Part shown: positions 23,201 through 29,389 of the stretch, in pieces
How positions within the stretch are numbered: position 1 is the stretch's first letter
Layout of the letters: each line of letters opens with the position of its first letter
Assembly: GCA_012845835.1 (NCBI GenBank)
Contig: JABAKD010000029.1
Span: 8,060,048-8,124,047, forward strand
Direction: 5' to 3'
Length of the DNA: 64,000 nt
DNA from: Undaria pinnatifida
Taxonomy: Eukaryota; Sar; Phaeophyceae; Laminariales; Alariaceae
Notes under the pieces: generated by a model
The model's input: the letters and a program-made list of their open reading frames with translations, nothing else
What the model was told of the DNA's origin: nothing
Database searches by the model: none
Program-made: the position numbers and the translations under genes

Positions 23201-26110
23201 CAAGCTGCGTGTGGTGCTTCGATTGCGGTGCTACGGGATGTGTAGCCAAGCATGTAAACATTGTACCGCTTGGCCCAGGCTCGACAAAATGGGACCGAAA
23301 AATGATACCAGGTATGTGCTATCATACCGTATATGACAGGGGTATCGCTTTTGGATCAACAATTTTCGGACTGATGGGTTCTGCCTCACGAACGTACTAT
23401 GCCCGAGGTCGGTGGAGTACCAGTTGCGTGTTTTACCACGTTGTTCGTGATTTGTCTAGGCTCATGGGATTGGTCCTGGCGGTGCGCTTTCGGTGTCGCC
23501 CAAAGTCAGCCTAAGAGCTCCTCACCTGAGCCTTGGAAAAAATCGCCTTTTTACCGTCGTAGCCTGCGTCGTCTACTTTTGAGGGTAAAGCGTAACCCTG
23601 ACCACAACCCTGACCGCCTGGGAACTATCTCGGAATTTTCTCTTTTGTGTGGTGTGGTGTGGTGTGGTGGGGTGGGGTGGGGTGGGGTGTGGTGTGGTGG
23701 GGTGGGGTGGGGTGGGGTGTGGTGTGGTGTGGTGTGGTGTGGTGTGGTGTGGTGTGGTGTGGTGTGGTGTGGTGTGGTGTGGTGTGGTGTGGTGTGGTGT
23801 GGTGTGGTGTGGTGCGGTGCGGTGCGGTGTGGTGTGGTGTGGTGTGGTGTGGTGTGGTGTGGTGTGGTGTGGTGTGGTGTGGTGTGGTGTGGTGTGGTGT
23901 GGTGTGGTGTGGTGTGGTGTGGTGTGGTGTGATGTGGTGTGGTGTGGTGTAGTGTGGTGTGGTGTGGTGTGGTGTGGTGTGGTGTGGTGTGGTGTGGTGT
24001 GGTGTGGTGGGGTGGGGTGGGGTGGGGTGTGGTGTGGTGGGGTGGGGTGGGGTGTGGTGCGGTGTGGTGTAGTGCGATGTGGTGTGGTGTGGTGTGGTGT
24101 GGTGTGGTGTGATGTGGTGTGGTGTGGTGTGGTGTGGTGCGGTGTGGTGTGGTGTGGTGTGGTGTGGTGTGGTGCGGTGTGGTGTGGTGTGGTGTGGTGT
24201 GGTGTGGTACGGTGTGGTGTGGTGTGGTGTGTGGTGCGGTGTGGTGTGGTAAGGAGTGGCAAGGTGTGGTGTGGTGTAGAAATATGTGTAATGTTGAATC
24301 GGGGGTGGCGCCGAAAACCGTACCAAGCGTTTTTCGTACCTTGACGCGAGTGAGATGTTGCCACGGACACTGTGTACCCTTATAGCCCCCCCCCCACCCC
24401 CTCCTGCATTGCCCTTTTTCGGCTCGCGTTTTGGTCTTTCCCTCACAGGAAAAACGAGCTCGAAGAAAAAATCGAGCCAATCGCCCAGGTCGCCGTCGCG
24501 AGGGGGAATTGGAGCCCCGCGTCCCGACGCCGGTGGAATGAGCAGCGCCGCGCAAGCCAGGTACTGTTATATTTGTTTGTTTTCACTCGCATGGGGAGAG
24601 CCAAGCCTTACACCCCCCCACCCCCCCCGAGGGATGGCTGCGGGCGGGCGTATTGCGACGTGAGCCGTTATCGTCGCGCGCCGCCCCGTTTGCCGATTCT
24701 CCTCCCCCCCCTCCCCCCATCCAATATATAATAGTTGGCCTCGGTTGGCACCGACACTGTAAAAAATTATATGTATATTGGGGTTGGCGTTGGTTGGCAA
24801 CGACGCTGTAAAACATGCCAGTCACTGCGTGAGCTAGACAACCAGGGTACCGTGTGTGTGTTTTTTTTTTCGGCGGTCACCATGATGGTTATCGAGTTGA
24901 TCACATCGTGCGGGGTGGAGAACCCTAACTCCGCACAAGGGGGATGATCGCATCGCGTAGTGTGAATATGGTAAGGCACCCACAAGGCAGTTACATAGCA
25001 ATACCCATTGCTGTCTCTGGAGTGGCCACACTAGAAAACAAAGAACTCATTGGCGCTGTCATCCATACGCAAGAAAGTAAGCACAAGGTGCCGAAGTCTG
25101 TCTCACGAGCGGTTCTTGGAAGGGTGCAGTTCACCCTTCATACGACTCACCGAACACCTCACGGCGCTTCGCGCTTGGTGCAAGCAATGTCTGCCTGGTT
25201 GGTGAAAACCCGACGTGCTCCGTCCCGGCATAATAGGGATGCGAGGGTCTATGGTCGTACGACTACGGCCATGCCCAAACTGAGTTTACGCCCCCCACAC
25301 CCCGAGGGATGGCTGCGGGCGGACGTATTGTGACTTGCGTCGTTAATGTCGCGAGCCGTCCCGTTCGCCCACTCTCCCCCCCCCCCCCCCTCTCCCCATC
25401 TCCCCTGCCATCTCCCCCAATCTCCCCCCCCCCTCTCCATCCTCACCCTCGCGCTACCCCACGCCCACATCTACTCCCGCCCACCCCCACTCACATCTCT
25501 ACCCCCTCCTCAACCCATCTCCGCCCTTCCCCACCGGCCCCCACCCTCGCCCTCGACCCCGCCTTCTTTTCTCCGTGCCACCTGGCGTATCTCCTGCTTG
25601 ATCATGTTTTGTGTTTTGTCCAGAGTTATGGCGATGTCTTCGTCTATCTCTCCGCCGGCGCCCTCCGACCTGGCATTGAGCGGCGGTGGCGGCGGTGGCG
25701 GCGGTGGCAATTCGTCCTCTATCAGAGCTACTGCGCGCCCCCCCCAGAAACCCGTGGCGCATGCCCGTCCAGGGGCTGCGGCTATGACGGCCCCTGCGCG
25801 TGGTTCTGATATGATGCCGGCCGCGGCTAGGTCGGCGGGGATGGGAGTCGGAGGGGGGTTGGGAGGGGGGTTGGGAGGGGGAAGGGGAGGAGGATTAGGA
25901 GGGGGGTTGGGGGGGGGGTCGGGAGGGGGAGGGGGCGTGGGAAGAGGAGGGGGAGGAGGGCAGTCGGTGGCGAAGGCCAGCCGAGTTGGTGGTGGGGGTG
26001 GTGTTGGTGGTGGAGTTGGCGGCGGGGACGCGGGAGGGGATGCCGGTACAAGTAGTGACAGCAGTGACGGGGAGGAGGTGGTGGAGGAGGGGGGCAGGAT
26101 TGCGTTTTGA
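5115..26110 (+). CDS. TAF1: TFIID subunit TAF1, C-terminal part (16 exons, 5'-partial)
   Basis: TAF1 is the largest subunit of TFIID, a scaffold at RNA polymerase II core promoters whose bromodomain reads acetylated histones. Exons: 5115-5235, 6094-6185, 6613-6687, 7854-8430, 8829-9002, 10418-10560, 11857-11959, 13182-13289, 14108-14212, 15852-15970, 17018-17161, 17821-17911, 20389-20478, 21278-21389, 24449-24560, 25624-26110. Joined, they give 883 codons with every junction in phase and no internal stop. In order: the conserved MGIPKD...LRRWD helix segment; the NEIWERQ segment; an Ala/Gly then Asp-rich insert; the RRITRTVGADGTE region; VVLKIRL; a basic linker; one bromodomain (about residues 545-640) with PMDL and AYNGP; then Gly-rich and acidic tails. 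The DUF3591 core must lie upstream. One bromodomain is the plant-like arrangement; animals have two. The usual C2HC zinc knuckle was not found. Confidence 0.9.
5294..5400 (-). repeat. Partial copy of the ~560 bp TAF1-intron repeat family
   Basis: ATGGCCGTAGCCGTATGACCATAG, the dyad near one end of the family, is followed by CCCTCGTATCCCTAC and a diverged GGGCTTTGAAGCAGGC. The orientation matches the copy at 10625-11190. Confidence 0.6.
5675..6075. repeat. (CTTGTT)n / (CTTGCT)n hexanucleotide repeat tract
   Basis: About 400 bp of interrupted CTTGTT and CTTGCT repeats, most regular at 5815-5887, in the intron before the second TAF1 exon. It supplies the pyrimidine-rich stretch before that acceptor and produces long spurious Leu/Val or Arg/Thr frames. 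Confidence 0.9.
6094..6185 (+). CDS. TAF1: TAF1 exon b
   Basis: The acceptor is GAAAAG and the donor GTGAGA at 6186. It encodes VAENVKDGNLYARFVRKRRP and on to DLYRA. It enters at phase 0 and leaves with two bases (GC). It continues the homologous TAF1 stretch, with ARFVRKRR in place of the family's KFARG-like basic patch. Confidence 0.8.
6200..6600. repeat. G-rich then C-rich low-complexity intron DNA
   Basis: GGGGTGGG/GTGGTG-rich DNA (6205-6390) is followed by CCCCTCCCCT repeats (6515-6605) that form the polypyrimidine tract of the acceptor at 6612. A reverse-strand Pro-rich frame here is an artefact. Confidence 0.7.
6613..6687 (+). CDS. TAF1: TAF1 exon c: NEIWERQ segment
   Basis: The acceptor is CACCAG and the donor GTGACT. 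With the two carried bases it reads A-TCNEIWERQAAALSATAEDV and ends DYH plus two bases. The cysteine followed by EIW.RQ is a conserved TAF1 helix; animal proteins have a related ECQ.IFD. Only 75 nt long. Confidence 0.85.
7028..7210 (+). repeat. Dispersed ~170 bp repeat, third copy
   Basis: It begins GTGCTACGATAGAGGTAGCG and continues CTCCTTGACCCGAAATCGTCGG, an expanded T run, GCGATATTTTTTGT, then CATGGGCTTGCTCATC. It matches the copies at 3281-3690, 22690 and 46278. Confidence 0.6.
7290..7850. repeat. Degenerate minisatellite (~25 bp unit) running into a splice acceptor
   Basis: Many diverged tandem units of the form CGATAATCGNCGCCGTT fill the intron before the largest TAF1 exon. Units stay recognisable up to about 7845 (ATCCGATAATCAACACTGTCCGATGAATC). 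The acceptor CAG at 7851-7853 directly follows the last unit, so the splice site appears to be built from repeat DNA. Confidence 0.75.
7854..8430 (+). CDS. TAF1: TAF1 exon d: Ala/Gly-rich then Asp-rich acidic insert
   Basis: The acceptor is AACAG and the donor GTAAGT. The first base completes a Ser codon; 192 codons follow. The exon opens with a Lys-rich stretch (SKDKGKPKAKA). A long Ala/Gly segment follows, encoded by GCA/GGA triplet repeats at 7975-8245, then an Asp run ending DDLNLSDMEE. An acidic patch at this point is normal in TAF1; the Ala/Gly expansion is lineage-specific and probably unstable in length. Confidence 0.85.
8829..9002 (+). CDS. TAF1: TAF1 exon e: DERQLRMLQQDL helix
   Basis: The acceptor is TTTTTTTCGCCAG and the donor GTGAGC. 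It is 58 codons, phase 0 at both ends, with VSKSLHDLTAASNRNGEELD followed by DERQLRMLQQDL. This corresponds to the charged helical region after the acidic patch. Its last ~60 bp and donor are repeated, decayed, three more times downstream. Confidence 0.85.
9103..9830 (+). repeat. Three decayed tandem copies of the TAF1 exon e/donor boundary
   Basis: The motif CAGGATTTG.ACGGGGATAGGGG...CTGCCAGATGGGGAA..GAGAGGTGAG from the exon end at 8952-9007 recurs at about 9111-9175, 9393-9452 and 9648-9710. Copies are ~250-290 bp apart and separated by TACCCGGGTA-rich DNA. The third copy keeps a consensus-like donor (GAGAG|GTGAGT). None is needed for the main reading frame. Confidence 0.75.
10418..10560 (+). 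CDS. TAF1: TAF1 exon f: RRITRTVG segment
   Basis: The acceptor is GCGGCAG after a T-rich run; the donor is GTGAGT. It has 47 codons plus two bases, ending AELPAQAVRRITRTVG. Together with the next exon this gives the TAF1 signature in which a basic ITRT strand precedes GxDGTE. Confidence 0.85.
10625..11190 (-). repeat. Full-length-like copy of the ~560 bp TAF1-intron repeat family
   Basis: This block is the reverse complement of 24725-25285 over its length. Landmarks are the dyad ATGGCCGTAGTCGTATGACCAT, GGAGCACGTCGGGTTTTCACC, AGCGCCGTGAGGTGTTCGG, CAACAATGGGTATTGCTATG and TAACCATCATGGTGACCGCC. No coding capacity is recognised. It is probably a non-autonomous mobile element, since shorter copies lie in other TAF1 introns. 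Confidence 0.75.
11200..11410. repeat. G-rich low-complexity tract
   Basis: GGGG/GGTG-rich DNA in the TAF1 intron after exon f. No exon is seen, and the Gly-rich frames are artefacts. Confidence 0.6.
11857..11959 (+). CDS. TAF1: TAF1 exon g: ADGTESVKISYSLRR
   Basis: The acceptor is GTTGTTCAG, far downstream of C-rich tracts; the donor is GTGTGT, less common but acceptable. It continues the frame as GADGTESVKISYSLRRQDLV and ends KKQTALSK at phase 0. Confidence 0.8.
13182..13289 (+). CDS. TAF1: TAF1 exon h: Gly/Ser/Ala linker
   Basis: The acceptor is TTTTTGTGCAG and the donor GTGGGT. It has 36 codons, phase 0 at both ends: a Gly/Ser stretch, then SPLGFFLPRPQAAAEVKAAA. It sits where TAF1 proteins often carry a C2HC zinc knuckle, but has no Cys or His cluster. 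The weak donor and low complexity make it less certain than its neighbours. Confidence 0.65.
13430..13915. repeat. Pentanucleotide satellite: TGGTA, TGTGG, GATAG and TACGA blocks
   Basis: Successive blocks of 5 bp repeats change sequence by single steps: TGGTA (13437-13620), GTGTG-type (13626-13680), GGATA (13713-13770) and CGATA (13770-13900). It lies in a TAF1 intron. The Tyr/Trp/Met frames through it are artefacts. Confidence 0.9.
14108..14212 (+). CDS. TAF1: TAF1 exon i: VVLKIRL strand and basic patch
   Basis: The acceptor is GAGACAAG (14101-14107) and the donor GTAAAG. It has 35 codons at phase 0: KGAVAGQEDVVLKIRLNTRT, then a KDKKRRRSSSE basic patch, probably nuclear-localising. The LVLKI-type strand is a TAF1 family hallmark before the bromodomain linker. 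The acceptor could shift by one codon. Confidence 0.85.
14371..15130 (-). pseudogene. LINE-like reverse-transcriptase ORF, 3'-terminal remnant
   Basis: On the minus strand, broken frames give RLPAIVDRVVWEKTTKGRAG around 15080 and, near 14440-14690, YKEERDALEDTRKLDICHME and then KQFLCSIRKKRNERPNVGG. A basic segment with Arg-rich DNA-binding character, followed by an EER...L..C-terminal helical region, resembles the tail of non-LTR retrotransposon ORF2 proteins. There are stops and frameshifts in at least four places. The family match is from general resemblance and is not certain. Confidence 0.45.
15852..15970 (+). CDS. TAF1: TAF1 exon j: basic linker before the bromodomain
   Basis: The acceptor is GCTGCTGCAG and the donor GTGAGC. 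It encodes RPPRKRVAEENIYAMKRQNS and on to RNRMRKLLT, with two bases left over. This matches the Arg/Lys-rich region that precedes the bromodomain in TAF1. Confidence 0.85.
16015..16095 (+). repeat. Short diverged copy of the ~560 bp repeat family
   Basis: GGTGGAAACTCGACATGCTCCGTCACGGCA matches the family segment GGTGAAAACCCGACGTGCTCCGTCCCGGCA. It is followed by a decayed dyad ending CTACGGCCGTGTATGATAC. Confidence 0.55.
16215..16400. repeat. (TCGG)n/(TTGG)n tetranucleotide repeat
   Basis: Roughly 185 bp of GGTC/GGTT units with single-base variants. It produces a Val/Gly/Arg/Ser frame that is not a gene. It lies in the TAF1 intron before the first bromodomain exon. Confidence 0.9.
16830..16985 (+). 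repeat. Partial copy of the ~560 bp repeat family
   Basis: GTTCACCCTTCATGCGACTC, GAACACCTCACGGCGCTT, GTTGGTGAAAACCCGACGTG, CTCCGTCCCGGCATA and the terminal dyad to CAAACTGAG match 25130-25285. It lies immediately upstream of the first bromodomain exon. Confidence 0.75.
17018..17161 (+). CDS. TAF1: TAF1 exon k: bromodomain first half (ZA region)
   Basis: The acceptor is TTGTGCTAG and the donor GTGAGC. It encodes KKLHDRPDAIWFRAPVKRSL and continues through YPDYADKIKKPMDLRAIQDKI. It shows the bromodomain features of an aromatic-x-x-P-V shelf, a Y-P-x-Y pair, and K-P-M-D-L at the start of helix A. It leaves two bases. Confidence 0.93.
17440..17760. repeat. C-rich tract and (CCA)n microsatellite
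   Basis: A C-rich run (17500-17530) and CCACCA/CCACCG trinucleotide repeats (17582-17757) lie in the intron that splits the bromodomain. Thr/His frames on this strand and Val/Gly frames on the other are artefacts. Confidence 0.8.
17821..17911 (+). CDS. TAF1: TAF1 exon l: bromodomain second half (AYNGP)
   Basis: The acceptor is CATTTTCAG and the donor GTGCGA. It encodes DCMSREALLVDMRQVVTNAI followed by AYNGPDSHLAQ. The Asn of AYNGP is the acetyl-lysine-binding residue, and the full NAIAYNGP.S. signature is characteristic of TAF1 bromodomains. It leaves at phase 0. Confidence 0.95.
18040..18450 (+). repeat. Dispersed repeat with GGGACGGAAGAA core, copy 1
   Basis: Landmarks are ACCTATATCCCCTCGTGAGG, CGCGCAGCTTGCACAGATGA, CTCGACCTCACAGCTG, the GC-rich dyad CCCCGGGGACGG...CCGCCCCCGGGG, and AGACGATATCACTTGCATCG. 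Its second half recurs at 18960-19110. Its middle resembles 31190-31320, and its first part (CCCGAAGGGAAACCTTGTATTA) resembles 35030-35055. Confidence 0.65.
18895..19352 (+). repeat. Dispersed repeat, second copy plus flanking duplicated block
   Basis: 18965-19110 repeats the GGGACGGAAGAAAGCCGTCCCCGGGG dyad, CTGTACAGAACAAGCAAGACG and CACTTGCATCGTCGGC of copy 1. A second unit, AGGGAGGCCTCATTGATCCC...GTCGGCGAAATGTTACGGCAGT at 18908-18975, recurs at 19289-19352. It lies in the TAF1 intron after exon l. Confidence 0.65.
19617..19890. repeat. Three-unit tandem repeat, ~94 bp
   Basis: Units start at about 19617, 19711 and 19804. Each contains TTGAGGTTCGTGTATTAAG, ATCAGC(A/G)AGCTT, GTCGGCATGTT and AAATTCGAAGGTTGGCGT. 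Few differences separate the units. Confidence 0.85.
20389..20478 (+). CDS. TAF1: TAF1 exon m: post-bromodomain helix
   Basis: The acceptor is TTGTACTAG and the donor GTGGGA. It has 30 codons at phase 0: VARDILADCEVQLQDPEIEE then VEGALVDELE. It is an acidic helix completing bromodomain helix C and the following segment. It fits directly after SHLAQ of the previous exon. Confidence 0.85.
20485..21240. repeat. Degenerate CCGACCGA / TGGCCTGCCTACC repeat array
   Basis: About 750 bp of diverged units combining (CCGA)n tetranucleotides with GAATGGCCTGCCTACC, at 20-30 bp spacing. It starts right after the donor of exon m and ends near the acceptor of exon n. No coding function is supported. Confidence 0.8.
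21278..21389 (+). CDS. TAF1: TAF1 exon n: basic patch and Gly run
   Basis: The acceptor is TTTTTTGTACAG and the donor GTGAGA. It encodes APPRSKKMKMSGGG, a Gly run from GGA/GGG triplets, then IGGGSNSSGIGK, with one base left over. The low-complexity tail has no family match, but phase and position agree. Confidence 0.75.
21540..22400. repeat. Short interspersed AAGAGCGG and GAACAACGAGAAGCGCGG repeats
   Basis: ATAAGAGCG/TTAAGAGCGGTC words recur between 21555 and 21875. GAACAACGAGAAGCGCGGTCTT appears at about 22237 and again at about 22342. The DNA is intronic and no gene is seen. Confidence 0.5.
22690..22870 (+). repeat. Dispersed ~170 bp repeat, further copy
   Basis: It contains GGGCTCCTTG...CAAAATCGTCGGAAATGTG, TTGTTTGGCGATATTC, GTTCATCGGGTTGCACT and a final T run, in the same order as the copies at 3281 and 7028. 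Confidence 0.55.
23645..24285. repeat. (GTGTG)n pentanucleotide satellite, ~640 bp
   Basis: Nearly pure GGTGT repeats with interspersed GGGGT blocks at 23670-23720 and 24009-24055. It generates long Trp/Cys/Gly/Val frames on the plus strand and Thr/His/Pro frames on the minus strand, none of them genes. It lies in the TAF1 intron before exon o. Confidence 0.95.
24449..24560 (+). CDS. TAF1: TAF1 exon o: Lys/Ser/Arg-rich segment
   Basis: The acceptor is CCCTCACAG and the donor GTACTG. With the carried base it reads GKTSSKKKSSQSPRSPSRGG and ends SSAAQA plus two bases. It is a basic, Ser/Pro-rich, probably disordered linker. Confidence 0.75.
24725..25285 (+). repeat. Full-length-like copy of the ~560 bp repeat family, opposite orientation
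   Basis: Reverse complement of 10625-11190. The left end has two tandem GGTTGGCA(C/A)CGAC(A/G)CTGTAAAA units. The right end has the dyad ATGGTCGTACGACTACGGCCAT followed by CAAACTGAG. It lies in the last TAF1 intron. No ORF of note. Confidence 0.75.
25375..25610. repeat. C-rich tract before the last TAF1 exon
   Basis: CCCCCT/CCCAC-rich DNA that acts as an extended pyrimidine tract upstream of the acceptor at 25621-25623. Pro-rich frames here are artefacts. Confidence 0.6.
25624..26110 (+). CDS. TAF1: TAF1 exon p: terminal exon, Gly-rich with acidic end
   Basis: The acceptor is TTTTGTCCAG. With the carried AG it reads RVMAMSSSISPPAPSDLALS, then Gly runs. It ends in an acidic SSDSSDGEEVVEEGGRIAF and a TGA at 26108-26110. 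Acidic C-termini are usual in TAF1. The Gly repeats (25855-26030) look expandable. Confidence 0.8.
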
Positions 26111-26850
26111 GCCGATTGTGGTTGGTGTGGAGGGTGGGGAGGGAGGGGTTTGGGGGGTAGGGGGGTTGGGAAGAGGCGGGTGGACAAGGAGGGGGCGAGA
26201 TCTGACGCTTCTGTGTGTGTTATATCCTGGTAGGTTGTTTGTGCGTGCGGGAAGTGGGGGAGGTGTGGGTAGCGGGCATGAGAGCGGGACCTTTCTTTGA
26301 ACGGGGGAGAGCGACCGTTTTCGACTCAAGAGATGATGAGCGTTCATCGTGTTTTTTTTCTGTTTTGGCAACGTTTTAACAAAATATCGTACCAGTGGTA
26401 GGCGCGCTGTCCGTGGACAGAGTGTGTATTGTTGCAATATTCGTTCTCTAAAAGTGAGAAGGGTGTGGACGGAGGGCGGGAGGGTGGGTGCGAGAGGGTG
26501 GGTGCGTGAGGGTGTAGGGATCTTAGGGTGTGCGGTGATTTCTGTATACAGGTGGCACTATGTTGCCAGGTTTTGTACTATCCGTACCCTGTCGTTTGGC
26601 TCGGAAGGACATCAAAACAAATTAAATACTTAAAGCATGCATACGATCTCAAGCGCAAGCTGAGTACCCACCCAGCCGAACACCCACACACCCTCTATAC
26701 TGCTGGACCCGCGCGTTGCGTGACGGGCACACGCTGGCGGTATCAGTGGCGGTGGCGGTGTTAATAATGGTAATAATGAAACGTGTCCACGTGAAGCCTC
26801 CCCGCGTGCGGTACAGGGGTGATATTTCTGGGTTTAATAAGGTGTTGATG
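26111..26850. other. Downstream of TAF1: probable 3' UTR and intergenic DNA
   Basis: G-rich DNA runs to about 26300, then ordinary sequence. AATTAAATA near 26620 could be a polyadenylation signal but nothing confirms it. No other gene is recognised. Confidence 0.4.
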
Positions 26851-27110
26851 GTGGAGGCGGCGTGGTGGTGGTGGTGGTGACTGGTGATGGTGGTGGTGGT
26901 GGTGGTGGTGGTGGTGGTGGTGGTAGTGGTGATGACGGTGGCGGAGGTGGTGGCGGTGGCGGTGGTGGTGGTGGTGGTGGTAGTGGTGGTGGTAGTGGTG
27001 GTGGTGGTGATGACGGTGGCGGAGGTGGTGGTGGTGGTGGTGGTGGTGGTAGTAGTGGTGGTGATGGTGGCGGTGGTGGTGTTGGTGGTGGTGGTGGTGG
27101 TAGGTTGATG
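26850..27110. repeat. (GGT)n microsatellite
   Basis: 260 bp of GGTGGT with GGC, GAT and AGT variants, giving Gly/Val frames on one strand and His on the other. Not coding. Confidence 0.95.
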
Positions 27111-28060
27111 TCGGTGTGGCTAGTAGTTGTGGTGTGGTGTTTTTTCCACTACTAGAGGGCAGTCTGCCGACTTTCAACGTTCCTTTTCCTGCTGACGCCA
27201 AGAAGCAATTCTTAGCTTCGTGATTATATTTGCTTGCGAGAAGCACGAACAAAAATCCAGGCTGAGAGACCCTCGGCGTTCTCGCGCTGCGCGGTATCAC
27301 TCTGACCATATATTTAAGGGCTGTATTGTCTTTTTAATACCACGTTATTAGGTATTCACGTTTCCCTTCCAGTTTAGTGCCTGGTATATAATACGTACCG
27401 GGCGCCTATATGTGCCATTAAGGTTGGGCCGTGACGGTTCTAATCTAACCGCCGCTCCAACAGTCATGGCCCACGGCCGTGCGCCGTACCGCGCATTCAC
27501 TGCTTTGCTGTCCACACAGCAGTAGTAGTAGTACGTAATGCGGGCAAGAAAGGCGAAGCTTTGATAAAAGTTGGAAGTTTTATCGTTCTCTTTTTTATAG
27601 AAAAAAAAATGTGTAATTTGTGTGGAGACATAGCGGGACATGACGGACAACTTGACAATGATGGCGCTGAGTGGCTTTTCCGATACAACAGTACAGGCTG
27701 CGTTGTTTGACGTTTGCCATTTTTTGTACGTCTGCTCGTCTGAGTTGTTGGTTGCTATTCGTCTGCTACCGCTGGTTTCTCCCGGCTATGACCTCGATAT
27801 GAAGAGGCCTGTTTTCCGTTGGAACATGAAGATAAACGGCTCTTCTTCCGTTACGCTTCGTAATTCGCCCTTCACGCGCCTTTGTTTTCGTACGGCGTTT
27901 TCGTACGGCGTTTTCGTACGGCGTTTTCGTACGGCGTGCCGTGCGTAGTAATAAGTAAACTGAAATATTTGTGAAATATGTGGTGGTGTGTGCTTTCTTC
28001 ATATTTCTTTTGTATCTTTCCTATCACGCTTGCTCTCCAGCTCAGCTCGCAAGAGGTTTT
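27111..28060. other. No gene recognised
   Basis: Mixed sequence with an open frame of ~100 codons at 27640-27948 that has no recognisable domain. It ends in the 13 bp tandem repeat at 27884-27935 and is judged non-coding. Confidence 0.4.
27884..27935. repeat. Four perfect 13 bp tandem repeats
   Basis: GTTTTCGTACGGC is repeated four times without change, followed by GTGCC. Confidence 0.9.
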
Positions 28061-28062
28061 GC

Positions 28063-28365
28063 CCTCAGCGACCTTCTGGACAAGCCATGCCGTGGTCACA
28101 GGTGTCTTCCCTTCCCTCCCCCCCCCCGGGGCTTGCCTTCATTTTTATAGCGCATAAAGTTCAGCATTAGTCTGTCCCCACACTTTTCACTGTTCGTTTT
28201 TTTTTTCTTTTTAGTGCTCGGCGATTTGCACCGAATTTCGCCAAATCACGCTCTCGCGCTTTCGACCTGTCGACCGGTAAGAAAGAGTCCCTTGCGAGTT
28301 TCGAACCCACGACCGCGACCTCAATAGTGGCGCGGCTAACTGTTGGACCACGGGGGACGCCGGCG
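28063..28365 (-). mobile_element. tRNA-derived SINE, copy 1
   Basis: On the minus strand a tRNA-like head (28298-28350) has a box-B-like GGGTTCGAAACTC and an upstream TTAGCCGCGCCAC arm. It is followed by a core with AAAGCGCGAGAGCGTGA and a tail holding GTGACCACGGC and GCTTGTCCAGAAG. Core and tail match the SINEs at 29990-30275 and 43699-44030. The head is a different tRNA-like sequence from theirs. Confidence 0.65.
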
Positions 28366-28379
28366 TACATTAAACCGTT

Positions 28380-28520
28380 CTTTTTACGAATTGTATAAAA
28401 ATAATGTTGGTATGCTATAGCCCAAATTGGCATCATCAGCACACCTACCGTACGTAGTGGGGACGGGGAAGAAGAGCCTGCTTAGTGACCCCGGGTCTGA
28501 GTTACGTCTAGGGGAGGGAG
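28380..28520 (-). repeat. Dispersed repeat shared with 31600-31690 and 52545-52640
   Basis: The reverse strand reads CCCTCCCCTAGACGTAACTC, GACCCGGGGTCACTAAGCAGGCTCTTC and GTACGTACGGTAGGTG. This resembles CTCCCGACAGACGTACTCAG, CAGGGTCGCCAAGCAGACTCTTCCCC and ATGGTACGTGCC in the duplicated segments. Confidence 0.5.
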
Positions 28521-28559
28521 AAGGGGAAATAAAAGTAGTGCGAAGAGAATAAGATGGGA

Positions 28560-29385
28560 TGAGCGTGAACAAGAGCCAAGCCAAAAGGGGTCAGCCTGAT
28601 TCTTCATCCTAGAGAGTTACAAATGGTGTGGTCACAGGTCACAGACTGTGAAAAAAGAGAAACCAAGAGAAGAAGTCGTTGCAAGCGGCGGGCGGCGTCG
28701 ACATACAGACGCTTCGTAAGAAAGTACATCTTTGCAACTAAACCATGGACTGCAAAGTACGACATTCATTGTTGCTCCGTTGCCGTCGTGGCTTTCTTTG
28801 TATTGTACAAGATATATATATATATATAGACTATATGTTACTACGGTCGCGAATATTAGAGATGCTACTTGTCAGTAACTTCCGGCAGGAAGAAGAAACG
28901 ATAAACGAGCAACAACAAAAAAAAAGGTGAAGAACCAGCCGACAATCGGCGACAAAGCGTGCTCGTAAACACATTACCAGGTATTCATTACCATTGGCGA
29001 GCTAGACTTTCTTTAGACCGGGGAGAGGATAAAAAGGAAGCACGGGCAGCTTTTCTACCCTCGCCACCGTTGTTGGCCAGGCAAAGCACTCACCACCACG
29101 ACGATCATGGCCAGAGCCAGGGGTGCGCTCATCATGCAGACTCTTGGGCAGGACCCCACGGCGCCCCCTCCACCGCGCATCGGTGGTGTGTCTATACGGC
29201 TAGTAGTGTCGCGAATGCCACCTTTCTTTGCGTGTCGCACGGTCGAGCTATAATACCCTTCTACCACTAGACTGTACCACCCCTCTCTTGTTGCGCCTTG
29301 CCATCTCCGCATGCATGGCGGCCTCCGCTCCATCCCAGGCAAGTTATGTTCGCCCCTAGGGGCGCACATAAGAAGGATGCACCCC
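28560..29385. other. No gene recognised
   Basis: Ordinary-composition sequence with a short (TA)n at 28810-28828. Several ~100-codon frames without recognisable domains are regarded as chance. Confidence 0.4.
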
Positions 29386-29389
29386 TATG

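Noticed and set aside
23551-24555. A 334-codon minus-strand frame and several others rich in Thr-His-Pro
   Set aside because: It is a translation of the (GTGTG)n satellite; all frames are open because the repeat lacks stop codons.
25264-25285. Helitron-like 3' end (short dyad followed by CTGA) on the 560 bp repeat
   Set aside because: Other copies diverge right after the dyad and do not share the CTGA end. No 5' TC end or insertion at AT was visible.
26761-27309. His-rich 182-codon minus-strand frame
   Set aside because: Complement of the (GGT)n microsatellite; no non-repetitive coding sequence or start context.
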